Source of the DNA: Voacanga thouarsii
Taxonomy: Eukaryota > Streptophyta > Magnoliopsida > Gentianales > Apocynaceae
Direction of reading: 5' to 3'
Length of the DNA stretch: 64,000 nucleotides
Assembly (NCBI GenBank): GCA_026120185.1
Contig: JANUWF010002285.1
Coordinates: forward strand, 1,116,001-1,180,000
The notes under the pieces were generated by a model. That model was not told the origin of the DNA. It searched no databases and saw only the letters and a list, made by a program, of their open reading frames with translations. Positions 1 to 11,370 of this stretch are shown here, piece after piece. Positions within the stretch are counted from its first letter, which is position 1; the number at the start of each line of letters is the position of its first letter. Position numbers and translations under genes: made by a program.

Positions 1-1773
1 TATCATGGCAATGCACTATGAAACCTTACATCACAATGCTCTAGGTGATCAGCCTACTAGATGAGAAACTTCTCCATCTTTCACACAAATTTACCGGTTC
101 TCCAACTCTGGATTACATTCTCGCTTGGAACTAGTTGCTAGCTTGGACCGGCTTAACTTACTAGTACCGTCGCCCCTTTCGAAAAGAGATCATACTTTAA
201 AGGTGGCCACTTGCCAGAGTATTCACCCAAAAAAATGTTATCAAGATAAATAGTTTGTGCCAACTTGAGTATGCATACACAGTGTAGTATAAAACCCAAA
301 ACTTTATCGAGGAATCAACAAACATGGAATAGTGTTAATTCTATTCAAAGTGTCATTAGAAATATATTTTATTCTTAGAAAAACACAAGTTTGGTCAAAA
401 GGGCAGTTAGTGCACAAAGAGCATGTTTATCCATGTTTGCTTATCAAAAGCATAATTCTGCCAACAAAATGTGTAAAAGAACAATAACTTGCAAACCATT
501 GCATTAATTACCAAAAATAAGTCATGCAAGGACTTACTTGTTCTGCACACAATACAACTACAGGTTTGATCCCTAAAGAAAGGGCCCAAAGCCGTCTAAT
601 AAATTGGACAAAATAAATACTCTCTTAGATTCTATTCAACCAACCTACCACCTCAAGTTATTAGAAAAATTATAAAGTTCAATTCCGAAAGAAAAAATAG
701 TTGAATATAAATCCCATATTTCGATGATTAAAACCCTAATCATATGTGCTAGCCTTATCATCCAGCAAGTGACCAAATAACATAATATGACCATCAAGGC
801 AGCTTCATCCCCAAAGATGTACACATAAGATAATTTTTATCTTCATATATATAATAAATAGCAAGATGCCAAGTTCTAACATTAATATGCAAATCAACAC
901 GAATAAAGTACCATAATTTGATCATTCTAAACATCTATATCCCAAATATAAATTAATGTAAATCAAACCACTAGCAATAAGATCCCATCACAAATGTCCC
1001 ATAAGATCCAGGCATAAAAAGTAAAATCTAGCATGATACCATATCAATAATCACAATATTCACAAGTCAAATCATTACTCTAGTCATGCTAGTAGAATAA
1101 CATTCCCATGATGGGCATTAAAACATACATAAAAGTCATGTAGTAGAACAAAAAATTAAAATCATAGGAGTTTGAATGGTACTTGTTATAAAGAGCAAAT
1201 CTTGGTCTAGCTTTGAAGTATAAAATTCTAGTCTTAAGAGAGATGGCTAACGCTTCACCTTGAATGGGGTAGGCCGACATAATGATGCTTGTGGTGAGTG
1301 ATGGCCATTTAGATGGGAAGAGAGCAATCAAGCAAAGAAGGTTCGTGTGTAGAGAAAATGGAGAGTTCGAGTTCTTACAAGGATCCTTAGTGTTCTTGTT
1401 TTATTTTGAGAGTGGAGACTGAGGGTTTGCAATGCCTTAGGTAGTAGGTTTTCTAGTTTTGAGAGAAAGGAGAAGTGGTATCTACTTCATTGAGTGACAA
1501 GAGAGGAAAAAGGAATGACAAGGTGAGGAGTTGTTGTTTAGGTGGTGAGCAAAACGGCTTTTGTGTTGTTGATTTTAGAGAGACTGAGTAGCTATGTATT
1601 GGTATATGTTTCAGTTAAAGTGGTTGATGGATGAGCAGAAGAAGTCGGGACTTTTCTTTGCACAAAAGGGATTAATTTTTTTGGCTACTAGAGAGAAGAG
1701 AGGCCGAGAGGCTTTGGTGCAAAAGCTGTTCTGGTTTGTCTCAAAGGAGAGTGACCGAATGGCTTTGAATTTG

Positions 1774-1822
1774 GTGTGTGTGTGTGTGTGTGCGCGCGCG
1801 CGCGCGCGCACGCGAGAGAGAA
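1774..1822. repeat. Compound (GT)n-(GC)n-(GA)n tract
   Basis: About 38 bases of strictly alternating purine-pyrimidine sequence (GT repeats running into GC repeats) followed by a short GA run. Alternating GT/GC is the classic left-handed Z-DNA-prone composition. It encodes nothing credible: the C-V-C-V and R-A-R-A peptides read from it are repeat artefacts. Confidence 0.9.
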
Positions 1823-3066
1823 GGAGGGAAAAGTGTTGAAATCTTTTGAATCTGATTAAGAAAGAAGTAGAGAAGCTTACCAAGTTGAAAGAGGAAGGAG
1901 TTCAATTAAGGTTGGTTTTCTTTAAGGGGAAATGGTAGCTTACTTTTCTCCTTTGAGCTAGCTAGACTAAGAAGGAAAATGTGATCATTATGCTAGCCAA
2001 AATTAAGGATGAATAGCCATGTTCTTTATGGAATTTAGAGAACAAGGGCTAAAATCATGGAATTCCATTAGGGAAACTAACTTAGTAGTTTAAATTCAAA
2101 TTCTTGAAGGAGAAAAGAGGTGGTAATTGCTTGGAAAGGAAATAAATCTTCAGCAATACTAATTGTTGGAAATAGTGACCAATCACAGCATTTAACATGT
2201 ATCTATGAGCAATTTCCATAAAGGGTGGGAAGGGGAATGGAATGAGGGTTTGTAGAAGGAAATATAGATAAACTTTTATATATGGAGAAGAATCTTAAGA
2301 ATTTGAAAATTCAAATTACATGGAAAAAATAAGGAACAATTTTAGTTTTGGTAACAAATGATCCTCTAATAATCTAACTGCCAAATCTATTATGAGATTA
2401 GGGAAATTAAGGATTGATTGCTCGACTCCAATAAGAAATGTAGTATATATGGAAGTTAATATGGTAAGCACATGAATTAAGGATGGAAAATATATAATCT
2501 TCCTAGAAGCTCTTGATTCAAAATTTATTAGATAAGAAAGCAAAATTACAGCTTTGATGCAAAGTATATATTGTTGATCTTCTTAGCAAAATTTGGAAAG
2601 AAAATAAGTAAATTAAGCTATGGTATGCCTGGCTACTATGTATATAAAAAGAAAGGCTATAGACAGATTAATAAAAGGTAAGAGTATGATGAGTAGAGAG
2701 ATTTTAGGATCAAACCTAAATGGAATATCCTCTCATCCTTAAAATGGAAATGGTGGTAGGATGGATTAAGATTGGGAAAGGATTTTTGAGCTAAATCTAG
2801 GAGAGTTGTTATATTAGGGAAAGAGATTACTATAATAATTAGCTACCAAAATAAGGTGTCTAGAATATAGAAACTAGAGCAAATATGGAAATAGAATTAC
2901 ATGATTGCTAATATAAATTTGGGCACTAATATTAACAAATAAATTGTCCATAAATCGTGGGATTTCACTTCCTAAAACATATATATTAGTTAAGGGAAGT
3001 GGAAGGCCAGCCAAATGAGAGAAGATGAAAAAAAAAAGAAATAAAAGAGGAATCTATGCAAAGGTA

Positions 3067-3115
3067 GAATTCGATCCTCAATTGCTCAACTACTATCCCA
3101 ACACCTCAGCCATTA
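3067..3115 (-). other. Possible degenerate tRNA-like (A/B box) sequence
   Basis: Read on the minus strand, a TGGCTGAGGTG-like A box and a GGATCGAATTC-like B box are separated by roughly the spacing found in tRNA genes or tRNA-derived SINE heads. No acceptor stem or anticodon arm could be paired convincingly, so this is not called as a tRNA gene. Confidence 0.2.
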
Positions 3116-3313
3116 TACCACAACAATCTTACGTTCCCTAATCGCAATAAAACCCATATATTCTATAGTCATATACTTAAATTCTCCTCATATTCACTTA
3201 AGTAAGTAAATAAAGAAGGTAACTTAAAACTACTGATTTGGTAAAGTATGCAAGCTAAACAAATATTGTAACTTAGTATCATGTAGGTTAATAAATTAAA
3301 TTGCACCCAAGAC

Positions 3314-3326
3314 ATATATATATATA

Positions 3327-3371
<45 letters not shown>
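3314..3371. repeat. (TA)n microsatellite with internal TGTG interruption
   Basis: Nearly pure TA dinucleotide repeat of about 58 bases broken once by TGTG. Lies just left of the copia 5' LTR stump and may mark the breakpoint where that LTR was truncated. Confidence 0.9.
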
Positions 3372-3374
<3 letters not shown>

Positions 3375-3429
3375 TTCAAGCACATAAAACACATATACAA
3401 TAAAATGATACAATGCATGCCCTTCTCTC

Positions 3430-3622
3430 ATCTCTAGGGGTGGTTTAGAATGGATTTCACAGAACAAGTTATAGTTCCAACCCAAGAAGCACCATCAAAC
3501 ACAAATCCAGTTCCTATTGTTTAACTAAAGCATCCTAAAAGTAAGTTCGTCTACATTATGGTTGGAAAAAATTTTAATGTGTAAGTTTCCACCGCATATT
3601 TTATTTTCCCGTTATCCTTTTA
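3430..3622 (+). repeat. copia-1 5' LTR stump (3' end only)
   Basis: Shares long blocks with 11190-11370, for example ACAAGTTA-AGTTCCAACC-AAGAAGCACCATCAAAC in both, with the same final TTATTTTCCCG-GATCCTTT segment. Only the last ~190 bases of the ~1.7 kb LTR remain; the start lies at or near the TA microsatellite. Confidence 0.82.
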
Positions 3623-3624
3623 AG

Positions 3625-3637
3625 TGGTATCAGAGAC
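3625..3637 (+). other. copia-1 primer-binding site (tRNA-Met(i) type)
   Basis: TGGTATCAGAGAC, two bases after the LTR end. The first 11 bases match the usual plant copia primer site complementary to initiator tRNA-Met (TGGTATCAGAGC). Confidence 0.88.
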
Positions 3638-3869
3638 ACTGGTTTAATCTAGGAGCATGCTTAGGTTAATAACCAGAAAAGGTGGTTCCTTTACTTAAAA
3701 AATCAAATCTTCGTGATTGTTTTGTGGATCCCTCGTGGTTTTTTATATTGGTAGACATTGTGTATGCCTCATTTGTGGAGGCATAGGCAGTTATGGAAAT
3801 CATACACTGCCTTCGGTGTGTGAAAAGTTATTGCTTTTTCTATGAAGAAAAAATAAAAACTTTTCCTTT

Positions 3870-4180
3870 TCTTCTCTAAAATTAACTCCTACACCCACAA
3901 AACATAAAACTACTCGCATCGTTTTATTGCACTAAGATTAGGTATAATTCCTTTTGTGGATACTGTTCGAGTAATTCCTATTCTTGGAATTTGGTGGTTC
4001 ACGACTTGGATAATTTTCGGAGGAATTTCTCGAGAGAAAATTTTTAAAACTACGTTATTCAGGTAATGGAATTTTTCTCTCACCCTTGACCTGTTTAATT
4101 ATATACTGTAATCCTATTATGTGGATTTCATTTTAATTTCCACTATGCATTATTTGATATTGCATGATTGAAATCCAACA
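3870..4180 (+). repeat. Second copia LTR-end remnant inside the copia-1 leader
   Basis: This block aligns with 51450-51690, the end of the large interrupted copia LTR: both contain GTGGATACTGTT, TTGGTGGTTC, TTTAATTATATAC and CATGAT(C/T)GAAAT in the same order. It sits downstream of a perfectly good primer site, so it is a separate LTR remnant rather than part of copia-1's own LTR. Confidence 0.65.
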
Positions 4181-5345
4181 TGTTGGTTCGTGGCAAGATT
4201 GTTATAGGCATGAACCGACACCGGGTGCTGTAGAGAAACCGGTGCCAGTTGGGCTCAGATGAAGCTATCCTTTGTAATTTTTTATTTTTTATTTTAGTGA
4301 CCCATATCACACGAGGTTATCTTTTTGCAATGGTTTATTAATTGTGATAAATAATTTTTCATAAAAATGGTTAGTAAAGAAAGAACCACCTGAGAATTAA
4401 CATGATCATTTTAATTTATTATTATGATGTTTATCCATTATTTGGTAAAATAAGAATTAAAGGATAGCATGTAAAAGGTTTATTTTTGGAGTATGGGTAT
4501 TTTATTTAATTTTGTGATTAAAAGCAAAAGTTTTCGAGAAATTAATTTTTTCTCTAGATAAAACTAATAAAAAAACATTTTAAAAAGGAACTTAGGAATT
4601 TAAAATAAAATTCATGAATTATTCTTCCAAAGAGTTTTATCCTTGACATGGAAAATAATTTGAATTTAAGTATTTTAAATTTAGTTCCTATAAATGGTTT
4701 TAACTTAAGTAGTGAAAATAAAAATTCATGATTTATTCTCTTAAAGGGTATTATCCTTAACATAGAGAATAATGGTTAAATTTTTAGAATCTTACTAAAG
4801 TTAATGAAAACTAAATATATTTCAAGAAAAAAAGTTTTCCCAAAAACCTATTTTTCTTGAAAGATTAAATGGGAGAGGGGTTCCAACGGCCCCACGGCTT
4901 CCATAGCAAATTCTTGTTAGAGATTGTAGTTATCATTATGTCATTTTGAGCATGACCCCCTATAAGATGGATTTCTATAAGAATCTAGAGTTAATGAAGG
5001 AAATATAAATAATGCTATAGATCTATGTAAGTATCAGCCAGCCTACATTAGAGGTATTAACATTAGATTATCCATAGGTAATCTGAGTAGTGGCCATCTC
5101 ATCGATGGAACTATCTCTAAATTATTAACCATTAAGGAAATTTAACTAATGGTAGTAATACACTTAACTTAAAAAATTATTATGAAACTCTGTTAATTTT
5201 TTTAAGAGCTAAATTTTTCCTATTTTTTATAATGCTTTAATAGGTTAACTATATCATGGATATAATATGTGTTTAAATATGCATTTTTATGTGTTTTTCC
5301 AAAACAAAAATTTTGAATGATGTTTTTTTTTTTCAATCAACAGAA
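4181..5345 (+). other. copia-1 leader, non-coding
   Basis: AT-rich stretch between the LTR remnants and gag without a credible reading frame. At 4205-4255 it has a GC-rich pair of motifs (GACACCGGGTGC, ACCGGTGCCAG) resembling the palindromic modules of the Athila U3 regions described below. Confidence 0.5.
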
Positions 5346-6262
5346 ATGTTTGGTTTCAGTCCTTTGCCTATTATTCTCAAAGAGAATAATTTTACTCGAC
5401 CAATTACGTGGACTGGAAAAGTAATCTGAATATAGTACTCACTGCTAAGGAGTACAAATATGTTACACTAGAACTCAATCCTGAGATTAGAGAAGATTCT
5501 ACAAACCAAGACTGTGAGGTTGAAAGGGCATGGAATATTGCTGATGAAATAGCTAGATGCTATGTGTTGGATTCCATGTCCAATGTTCTTCCATCTAAGC
5601 ATAAGAACATGCCTACTACATGTGATATTGATGTATCGTTGAGCACTATATTTTCTTATAAGAACCGACCCACAAGCCAGGAAGCTTTTAAGGTAATCAT
5701 AAACACTAGAATGGTTGAGAGAGTATCGGTTCACAAGCATATGCTCAAGATGATTACACACTTTGAAGAAGCCGAGGTCCTACGGGTAACCATTGATCTT
5801 AAGAGCCAAATTGATATGGTTCTTAAAAAATTGCCAAATTCATACTCTCAGTTCAAATTGAACTATAATATAAAAAAATTGAGTATGTTTTTGAATAAGT
5901 TGATGAAAGAACTCTAGGCTACTGAGAAAATTATGACGCATGTGTCAACGGTTTTGATTACATGTTCGGGTTTATCTTTTGGAACTAGGGCCTAACCCAA
6001 GAAGTTCAAGAAGAAAAATGCCCAAAATAATGTATGACCCAGCCTAAAAGGTTTAAGCTTGGTCTATCTAAGCCCGACACTAAGCTCAAGGGCAAACGCT
6101 TTAAGTGTGGCAAGAATTGGCACTTCTAGGAAGATTGTCTGCACTTTTTGGCCAAGTCCTCCTCAGGTATTACTCCTTAGTTAAAGTATATTTTGATAGT
6201 TGGATTATCATCCACTTTGATTGTTGATTCTAGAACCACTGACCATATTTGTAACTCCTTAT
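5346..6262 (+). pseudogene. copia gag with zinc knuckle and protease remnant
   Basis: The capsid-like domain is clear: a Y-V-D-W-K motif near 5406, then the I-A-R-C-Y-V-L segment, a T-S-Q-E-A-F region and a Q-I-D-M-V-L-K-K-L-P-N-S-Y motif, all in the order of plant copia gag (UBN2-type). A 169-residue stretch (5408-5917) is still open. A one-base shift near 5400 separates it from its N-terminus, which probably starts at the ATG at 5346. Downstream, near 6103, a zinc knuckle is recognisable but has lost its first Cys and has a stop; near 6225 the protease D-S-G-A-T-D-H motif reads D-S-R-T-T-D-H. Inactive fragment of the copia polyprotein. Confidence 0.85.
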
Positions 6263-6529
6263 GGGGTTCAACAAGATAACGCGACTCAGTAGAGGGAAGC
6301 ATGGATTTTGGATAGGCAACAGAGCACAAGTATAGGTCGAAGCAGGGGGAGACTTAGAGTTATTATTTAACTATAATAGGATGCTAGTATTGAAAGATAT
6401 TTTATATATTTCTAGTTTTAAACAGAATTTGATTGTAGTTTCAAAGTTGATTTATAGGAGTTCTAATTGCCAAAAAGTGCCTATAAGAGTCCTTTTTTGT
6501 GGTTGAAAGAGTTCCCAAAAGAATTTAAC

Positions 6530-6852
6530 TGAAATTGTCAAAATCTCCTTGGAAAGGGAAACCCACTACCTTAGGTCGGCGCATGGCCGGTGCTCATGCT
6601 AGCACAACTTTCCCAATTGAGGGTTGGCGCCAGTTATGCTCTACACGGCCGGCGCTAGCTGTGCTTTGTGCAGTCGACAATTTTGCTTTGTTTTTTGTCC
6701 AATTCTACATAAAATCATCAAAATACCTTTTGAATATCAAATATCAAAAGGTAAAATATCAAATATGAAGAAATATGACTTGTTATTACATTAAAAGTAT
6801 AAAAAAATATCCTCAAATAACTAGGAAAATATATGTGAATTTAGCCCCATCA
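6530..6852 (-). repeat. Truncated Athila-like LTR (U3) fragment
   Basis: Reads on the minus strand as the 5' end of an Athila-like LTR: the terminal TGATGGGGC is at 6852, and the adjoining CTCAAATAACTAGGAAAA block also occurs at 10021-10040 in the full solo LTR. Carries the GC-rich U3 modules (TTGGCGCCAG, CGGCCGGCGC). It replaces the integrase part of copia-1. Confidence 0.75.
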
Positions 6853-7374
6853 ACATTCTGCTCATTGGAAATGAAGTAGGGATATTGTCATCTATAGAGG
6901 TTTGGCTATCATGTTAATTTAGCATAAAAGATACTGGAGAAGCTAACTACATTTTTTGTATAAAGCTTTTTAAAGGTAGGAAGTAAAGGATGTTAGGTTT
7001 ATCTTAATTTGCTTATATTGACAAGATATTAACCAAGTTTATCATGGATCAGTGCAAAGAGGTAATTACACCTTTTAGCCACAGATTGACCTTATCTTCT
7101 AAGCTGTGTCCAAAGATACAAGAACAAAAGGAATGGATGTGTAGGATTCCCTATACTTGGCAGTGGGAAATCTCATGTATGCTATGGTTTGTTCAAGGCC
7201 AGATATATACTTTGTCATGGGCATGATTAGCAAATATCACTCAAATTAAGAGAAAGAACATTGGGAAGCTATGAAGCATATACTCAAGTACCTAGAGAAC
7301 GTGGGATTATATGCTTATCTACAAAGTTGATGATTTAGTTCCTACTAGTTACACTGACTAAGACTTTCAAGCAG

Positions 7375-7424
<50 letters not shown>

Positions 7425-7840
7425 ACTAGTGGATCTATTTTCACTTTATCTAGAGGGGCTATTTCATTGAGAACAATTAAACAATCTTATATTGCTGATT
7501 CTACCATGGAAGCTTCAAAAGAACCAGTTTGGCTCTAAAAGTTTCTCACAAAACTTGCAGCTATGCCATAAATAGATAGGCCTATTATTATATATTGTGA
7601 CAATTCTAGAGCTGTGTTACAATGTAAGGAACTAAGGAACCATAGGAAGGCCAAGTACATTGAGAGGAAGTACCATCTAATCCGGGAGTTCATCCAAAAA
7701 TGGGAAATAATGGTTGATCAAATTTTCTCCTTAAACAATCTAGCAGATCCCTTTAATAAGCCTTTGATGGAGAAGGTGTTAAGAAGATATCTATATATCA
7801 TAGGGGTAGGAACATATAGACTTTCATAGTCCATTTAGTG
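6853..7840 (+). pseudogene. copia reverse transcriptase end and RNase H
   Basis: From 6855 the translation follows the C-terminal third of copia RT (W-L-S, K-D-T-G-E-A-N-Y-I, A-Y-I-D-K-I-L, then R-I-P-Y), followed by the RNase H domain with the S-T-S-G and Y-C-D-N-S motifs and a K-Y-I-E-R-K-Y-H-L-I-R-E segment near 7650. Several frames and internal stops are needed. An AT microsatellite (7378-7423) has expanded inside the RNase H region. Ends just before the polypurine tract. Confidence 0.85.
7378..7423. repeat. (TA)n microsatellite inside RNase H pseudogene
   Basis: Uninterrupted run of TA dinucleotides of about 45 bases between two recognisable pieces of the RNase H coding region. Confidence 0.9.
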
Positions 7841-7841
7841 C

Positions 7842-7852
7842 AAGTGGGAGAT
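7842..7852 (+). other. copia-1 polypurine tract
   Basis: AAGTGGGAGAT, the standard plant copia polypurine tract, directly followed by the 3' LTR start (TATTAGAATATATGCCC, with the expected TG mutated to TA). Confidence 0.85.
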
Positions 7853-10800
7853 TATTAGAATATATGCCCAAAATAACCTATGCATTTCTATATTTTGAAA
7901 AGTAATAAAATATTTCATTCATTAGTAGTTGTTTGTATACATATTTTTTCACATTAAGGTTCAAGTATGTTTGTAAGTGATCTATGTGATTAGGTCGTAC
8001 TTTCACAGTAAGGTGTAGATTATGGGCTACTAGCATACAAGCTAAAACATTCTTGAGCGATTAATAAAGTTGAGTGCTTTGTTAAGGTTTAGATCATTGG
8101 ACTATAGTTTCTAAATAGGGAATGTCTTACCTTTAACCAGTGAGTAGTCAACTTACACCAATAGTGTAAGCATATCTAAAATAAGTAGAACTAGACTACG
8201 TAAGAACAATCTTTATAAATGTGCTATAATAAATAAAGATTGATTTATGTTGTGTTTTTATTTAGCTACAAAAATCATATAAAAATAATCACATTCCCAA
8301 TCAAGTTTAAATTAAAACATTATCCCTAAATTACATATATGAGCAAGCATACTCATCATTAAGCATAGCATAGGGTTTCAAACGAGTATTGATCCTTAAG
8401 GAACAGGTATGCATTAATCACTTTTCTTTTATTGTTTAACTGACTCAATGAAGTGAAAAAGAAATAAAAAGGAAAATAAAATAAAATAAAATAATATATA
8501 CATGTCAAGGATGGAGAATTATATAACTCAAACTATTATTTTGATAAACATGATCTTAAAGTACCCAATCATTATCATAACTAATTATTCTGTTGGCATC
8601 ATGAAGGATTAAGATAGATTCACTTCTTTGTCAATCCATGAAATCACTAACTTCTAGACAAATTAGCATCACGTGATCTGTCTCAACTGATTCACCCAAA
8701 AGATGCATTAAACATAATCCTTGATTAAATTTCCATGGTCTAGCAAACATAAAACATGAAACTAACCAATAAATCTATAGCCTGGCAAACATCAATTAAT
8801 CTTTAATTACCTAATTCTTAGTAATTAACCCTTTTAGTCAAGTAAGTTAAGAGACAACAAATATGAAATTAATGAATTGAGACCACCATCAACCCATTTG
8901 GCCAAGCAAGTTAATGGAAAGAAATAACAACCTAATCTCGTAATTAGCGTAAGTAATTAAATACCAAGAATAACAATCAATTAATCAAAAGATCAAAGTA
9001 ACTCTAAAAATCACGAATACCAAAAATAATGTCAAATTACAATAAAACAATTAATACATAATTGTTCAAGAAAAAGAAAACAAAGGAAATAGATAAATAT
9101 TCATAGACAAGTCTTTCAATTTCCCATGAAAACTCCTCCAAGAATCAATGTTCCTTGAATTATTTCTCTCAGAAAATATTGGTGATGCACTCTAAAATAT
9201 ATCCAAGTCTCTACATTTTGCACCCCCCCTTTTCTAAGGTAAATTGGCCTTTATTTATAGGCTTACAAAGTTCCTAAAAGAATCCTAAAAAAAGGAGTAA
9301 TTACCTAAAAAATCCAAAACCAAAAAGGAGTTGTAAATAAAATCCTAAATAAAAATCTAAATAAAACACTCAGCGTCCACCGCCTTTTCATATTGAGAAT
9401 TTGAAAACAATTGGAATTTTTGTCATATGCACCGAAGGCCTTGTTTTCGTTGAATTGGAATTGCTGAAATTGGCTTCCAATTGAGCCGTGCAAAATTACC
9501 GAAATTGATTTCCCTTTTTTGTCTTCTTGCTTAGCCGTACGAAGGTGGTTTTTCTTCTTGCTATCGGCTTCTCTGAGCCGCAATCTAAGCCATAGAATTG
9601 CTGTCGAAATCCTCTTTTCTTTCTTTCCTTGTTGCATCGGCTCAATTGAGCCACCCGAAGACCTCTGCCTTTTTCTTTTGTTTGTTGAGCCACTCGAAAT
9701 TGAATTTCTCCTTTTGCCTAGCAGCTTTTGTTGACTTTTCTTGTTGCTTTTGTCCTTTTCTTAGCCGTGTTTCTCTTTCTTTAATTTCCAATTTCAATTG
9801 CATTCCCCTATTTCACTCAATTTCTCTACATTTCTCTGCTATGCCAGTGTTAGACCGGCACCGACTCTACCTTCTTGGCCTAGTGCTGGGTCTGTATTGA
9901 AAAATTATACAATTAGCTCTAAATTTCACCTATTTTGTATAAAATAAAAAAAAGTATTTTTATAAGGGAAATATCAAATAAGAAAAAACTAGCTATGATA
10001 TTAAAAGTTTCTCAATTTAACCTCAAATAACTAGGAAAACAATAATGAGTTTACCCCCTATCAATTTATCATTGATACTACATGGATGAGTACTCTAAAT
10101 CTTGAATATTAGTTGGTGGTCTAGTGAAGCTAGACTTGTACACTTTGATGTATAATGGATAAGATCTTAATGCAAGGCCAATAACCTTGTACGTTGGTAT
10201 ATGACTCTAATTAATTATGACAGAATTATACATTAGAGTTTACATGCTTCACTTAGTGAAGATATCATCCCCTTGAGATTATTCAAGATAATATAAATAA
10301 TGCAGGGCCCTAAAAAATTTAGCTAACTTTGCATGTTTTTTGGTAATTCCCTGAGATAAGTAAATACATATTGGTAGTTATGGATTATTGGACTAGATAT
10401 TAAAGGATGGTAGATATTATTGAGAAATATGTTAGTACATTTTTCCTTTCTCAATGATGGGTGTTATGTAGATAGGTATTTTCGTTAATACACCTATAGA
10501 TCGAAGGCAATGCATTTGTAATATTATTGCTAGGGTTAATATTTCCATATGATGATAAATGGAAAATTTAAAATAATAAGATATAGCTATTTGTTAGCAA
10601 GGATATTTTGGTTATTTTATTAGCTAAGAATAATATGTGTTTTGGTCCTCGGAGTAGCTCAAGTAACCTTAGTAAAATTTATTTACTATATAAGTTCATT
10701 GGATAAACTAAATAATAGAAGAATTATTCTGGGAGTCAAATAATTATTTATTTTGTCTAGAATAATGTATTGAGCCAATTTATTAAATAAGTTTATTAAT

Positions 10801-11370
10801 TAATTATCTTGGATACTTTTACATTAGGCCCAAGTGGATCAATTAATATTTAATTAGCCATGGCTTAAAAAATTAAAACTTATCAAAACTCTAGCCCATC
10901 AAGGTTTTAGGAGTGCCATTAGGATTTTAGGAGTACGAACCCTATGGATTTATCCCTAGGGTGGGCGGCCTTCTTGAAGCGTGAAGAACAAAATCTTGTT
11001 CTAGCAAATTTTTTAGAGCAATTCTCTATAAGTCTAAAAAAAACTAGCCTCCTCAATATGTGTGCTGCCTCTAAGTTCTTCCATTCTTCTTCACCCGTTT
11101 TTTCTTGCTACTTCCACCTGTAGATTATTCCATGGTGGGTTTAGATAATACTCTGGAAGATTAAAAGGTGTTTGATGCAAAGGAGTCGACAATTGACTGG
11201 CATTCCCACGGAACAAGTTACAGTTCCAACCTAAGAAGCACCATCAAACGCAAATCAAATTTCAATTATTCAACCAAAACACCCTAAAAGTAAGTTCTTC
11301 TAGATGATATTTGGGAAAACTTTTAATTTGCAAGTTTCCACTGCGTATTTTATTTTCCCGTGATCCTTTA
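7853..11370 (+). repeat. copia-1 3' LTR, split by a solo Athila LTR
   Basis: Two pieces, 7853-8247 and 10064-11370, total about 1.7 kb once the inserted Athila LTR is removed. The end (11190-11370) matches the 5' LTR stump. The general layout (CTTTCACAGTAAGGT near 8005, long AT-rich middle with TTAATTA runs) matches other copia LTRs in this window. Confidence 0.85.
8248..10063 (-). mobile_element. Solo Athila-like LTR with perfect target duplication
   Basis: On the minus strand this starts TGATAGGGGG (10063) and ends ACACAACA (8248). It is flanked by ATTTA at 8243-8247 and at 10064-10068, a perfect 5-bp duplication. It aligns in reverse with the plus-strand LTRs at 22920-24470, 32924-34413 and 48849-50272, sharing the CATGTATAT..., CTTGTTCC-T-AAGGAT and ATGATGAGTA blocks. 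A TATA box (CTATAAATA on the minus strand) lies near 9250-9258. At 1816 bases it is longer than its relatives because the U3 part is expanded (see 9400-9850). No internal region, hence a solo LTR. Confidence 0.88.

Larger units (their letters stand above)
1..3312. other. Unassigned AT-rich, LTR-like intergenic DNA
   Basis: No reading frame here reads like a known protein on either strand. The texture (long AT-rich stretches, purine-rich 1.3-1.9 kb block, pieces such as the tract around 100-230) resembles long plant gypsy LTRs, but I found no clear terminal TG/CA pair, primer site or target duplication, so no element is delimited. Contains the GT/GC/GA tract at 1774-1822 and a possible Pol III box pair near 3.1 kb. 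Confidence 0.4.
3430..11370 (+). mobile_element. Degraded Ty1/copia retrotransposon (copia-1)
   Basis: The parts come in copia order on the plus strand: LTR end, primer site, gag, zinc knuckle and protease remnant, RT end, RNase H, polypurine tract, second LTR. The last ~190 bases of the left LTR (3430-3622) align with 11190-11370, which identifies both as ends of the same LTR family. The 5' LTR is truncated; removing the solo Athila LTR gives a 3' LTR of about 1.7 kb. The integrase and most of RT are missing and replaced by an Athila U3 fragment at 6530-6852. All coding parts carry stops and frameshifts, so the copy is dead. Confidence 0.88.

Noticed and set aside
1594..1883. Overlapping open frames of 81 and 90 codons on both strands
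   Set aside because: Both run through the GT/GC tract and show repeat peptides (C-V-C-V, A-R-A-R, H-T-H-T); no family resemblance.
9305..9900. Several overlapping frames of 65-110 codons
   Set aside because: They lie in the U3 part of the solo Athila LTR and overlap one another on both strands.
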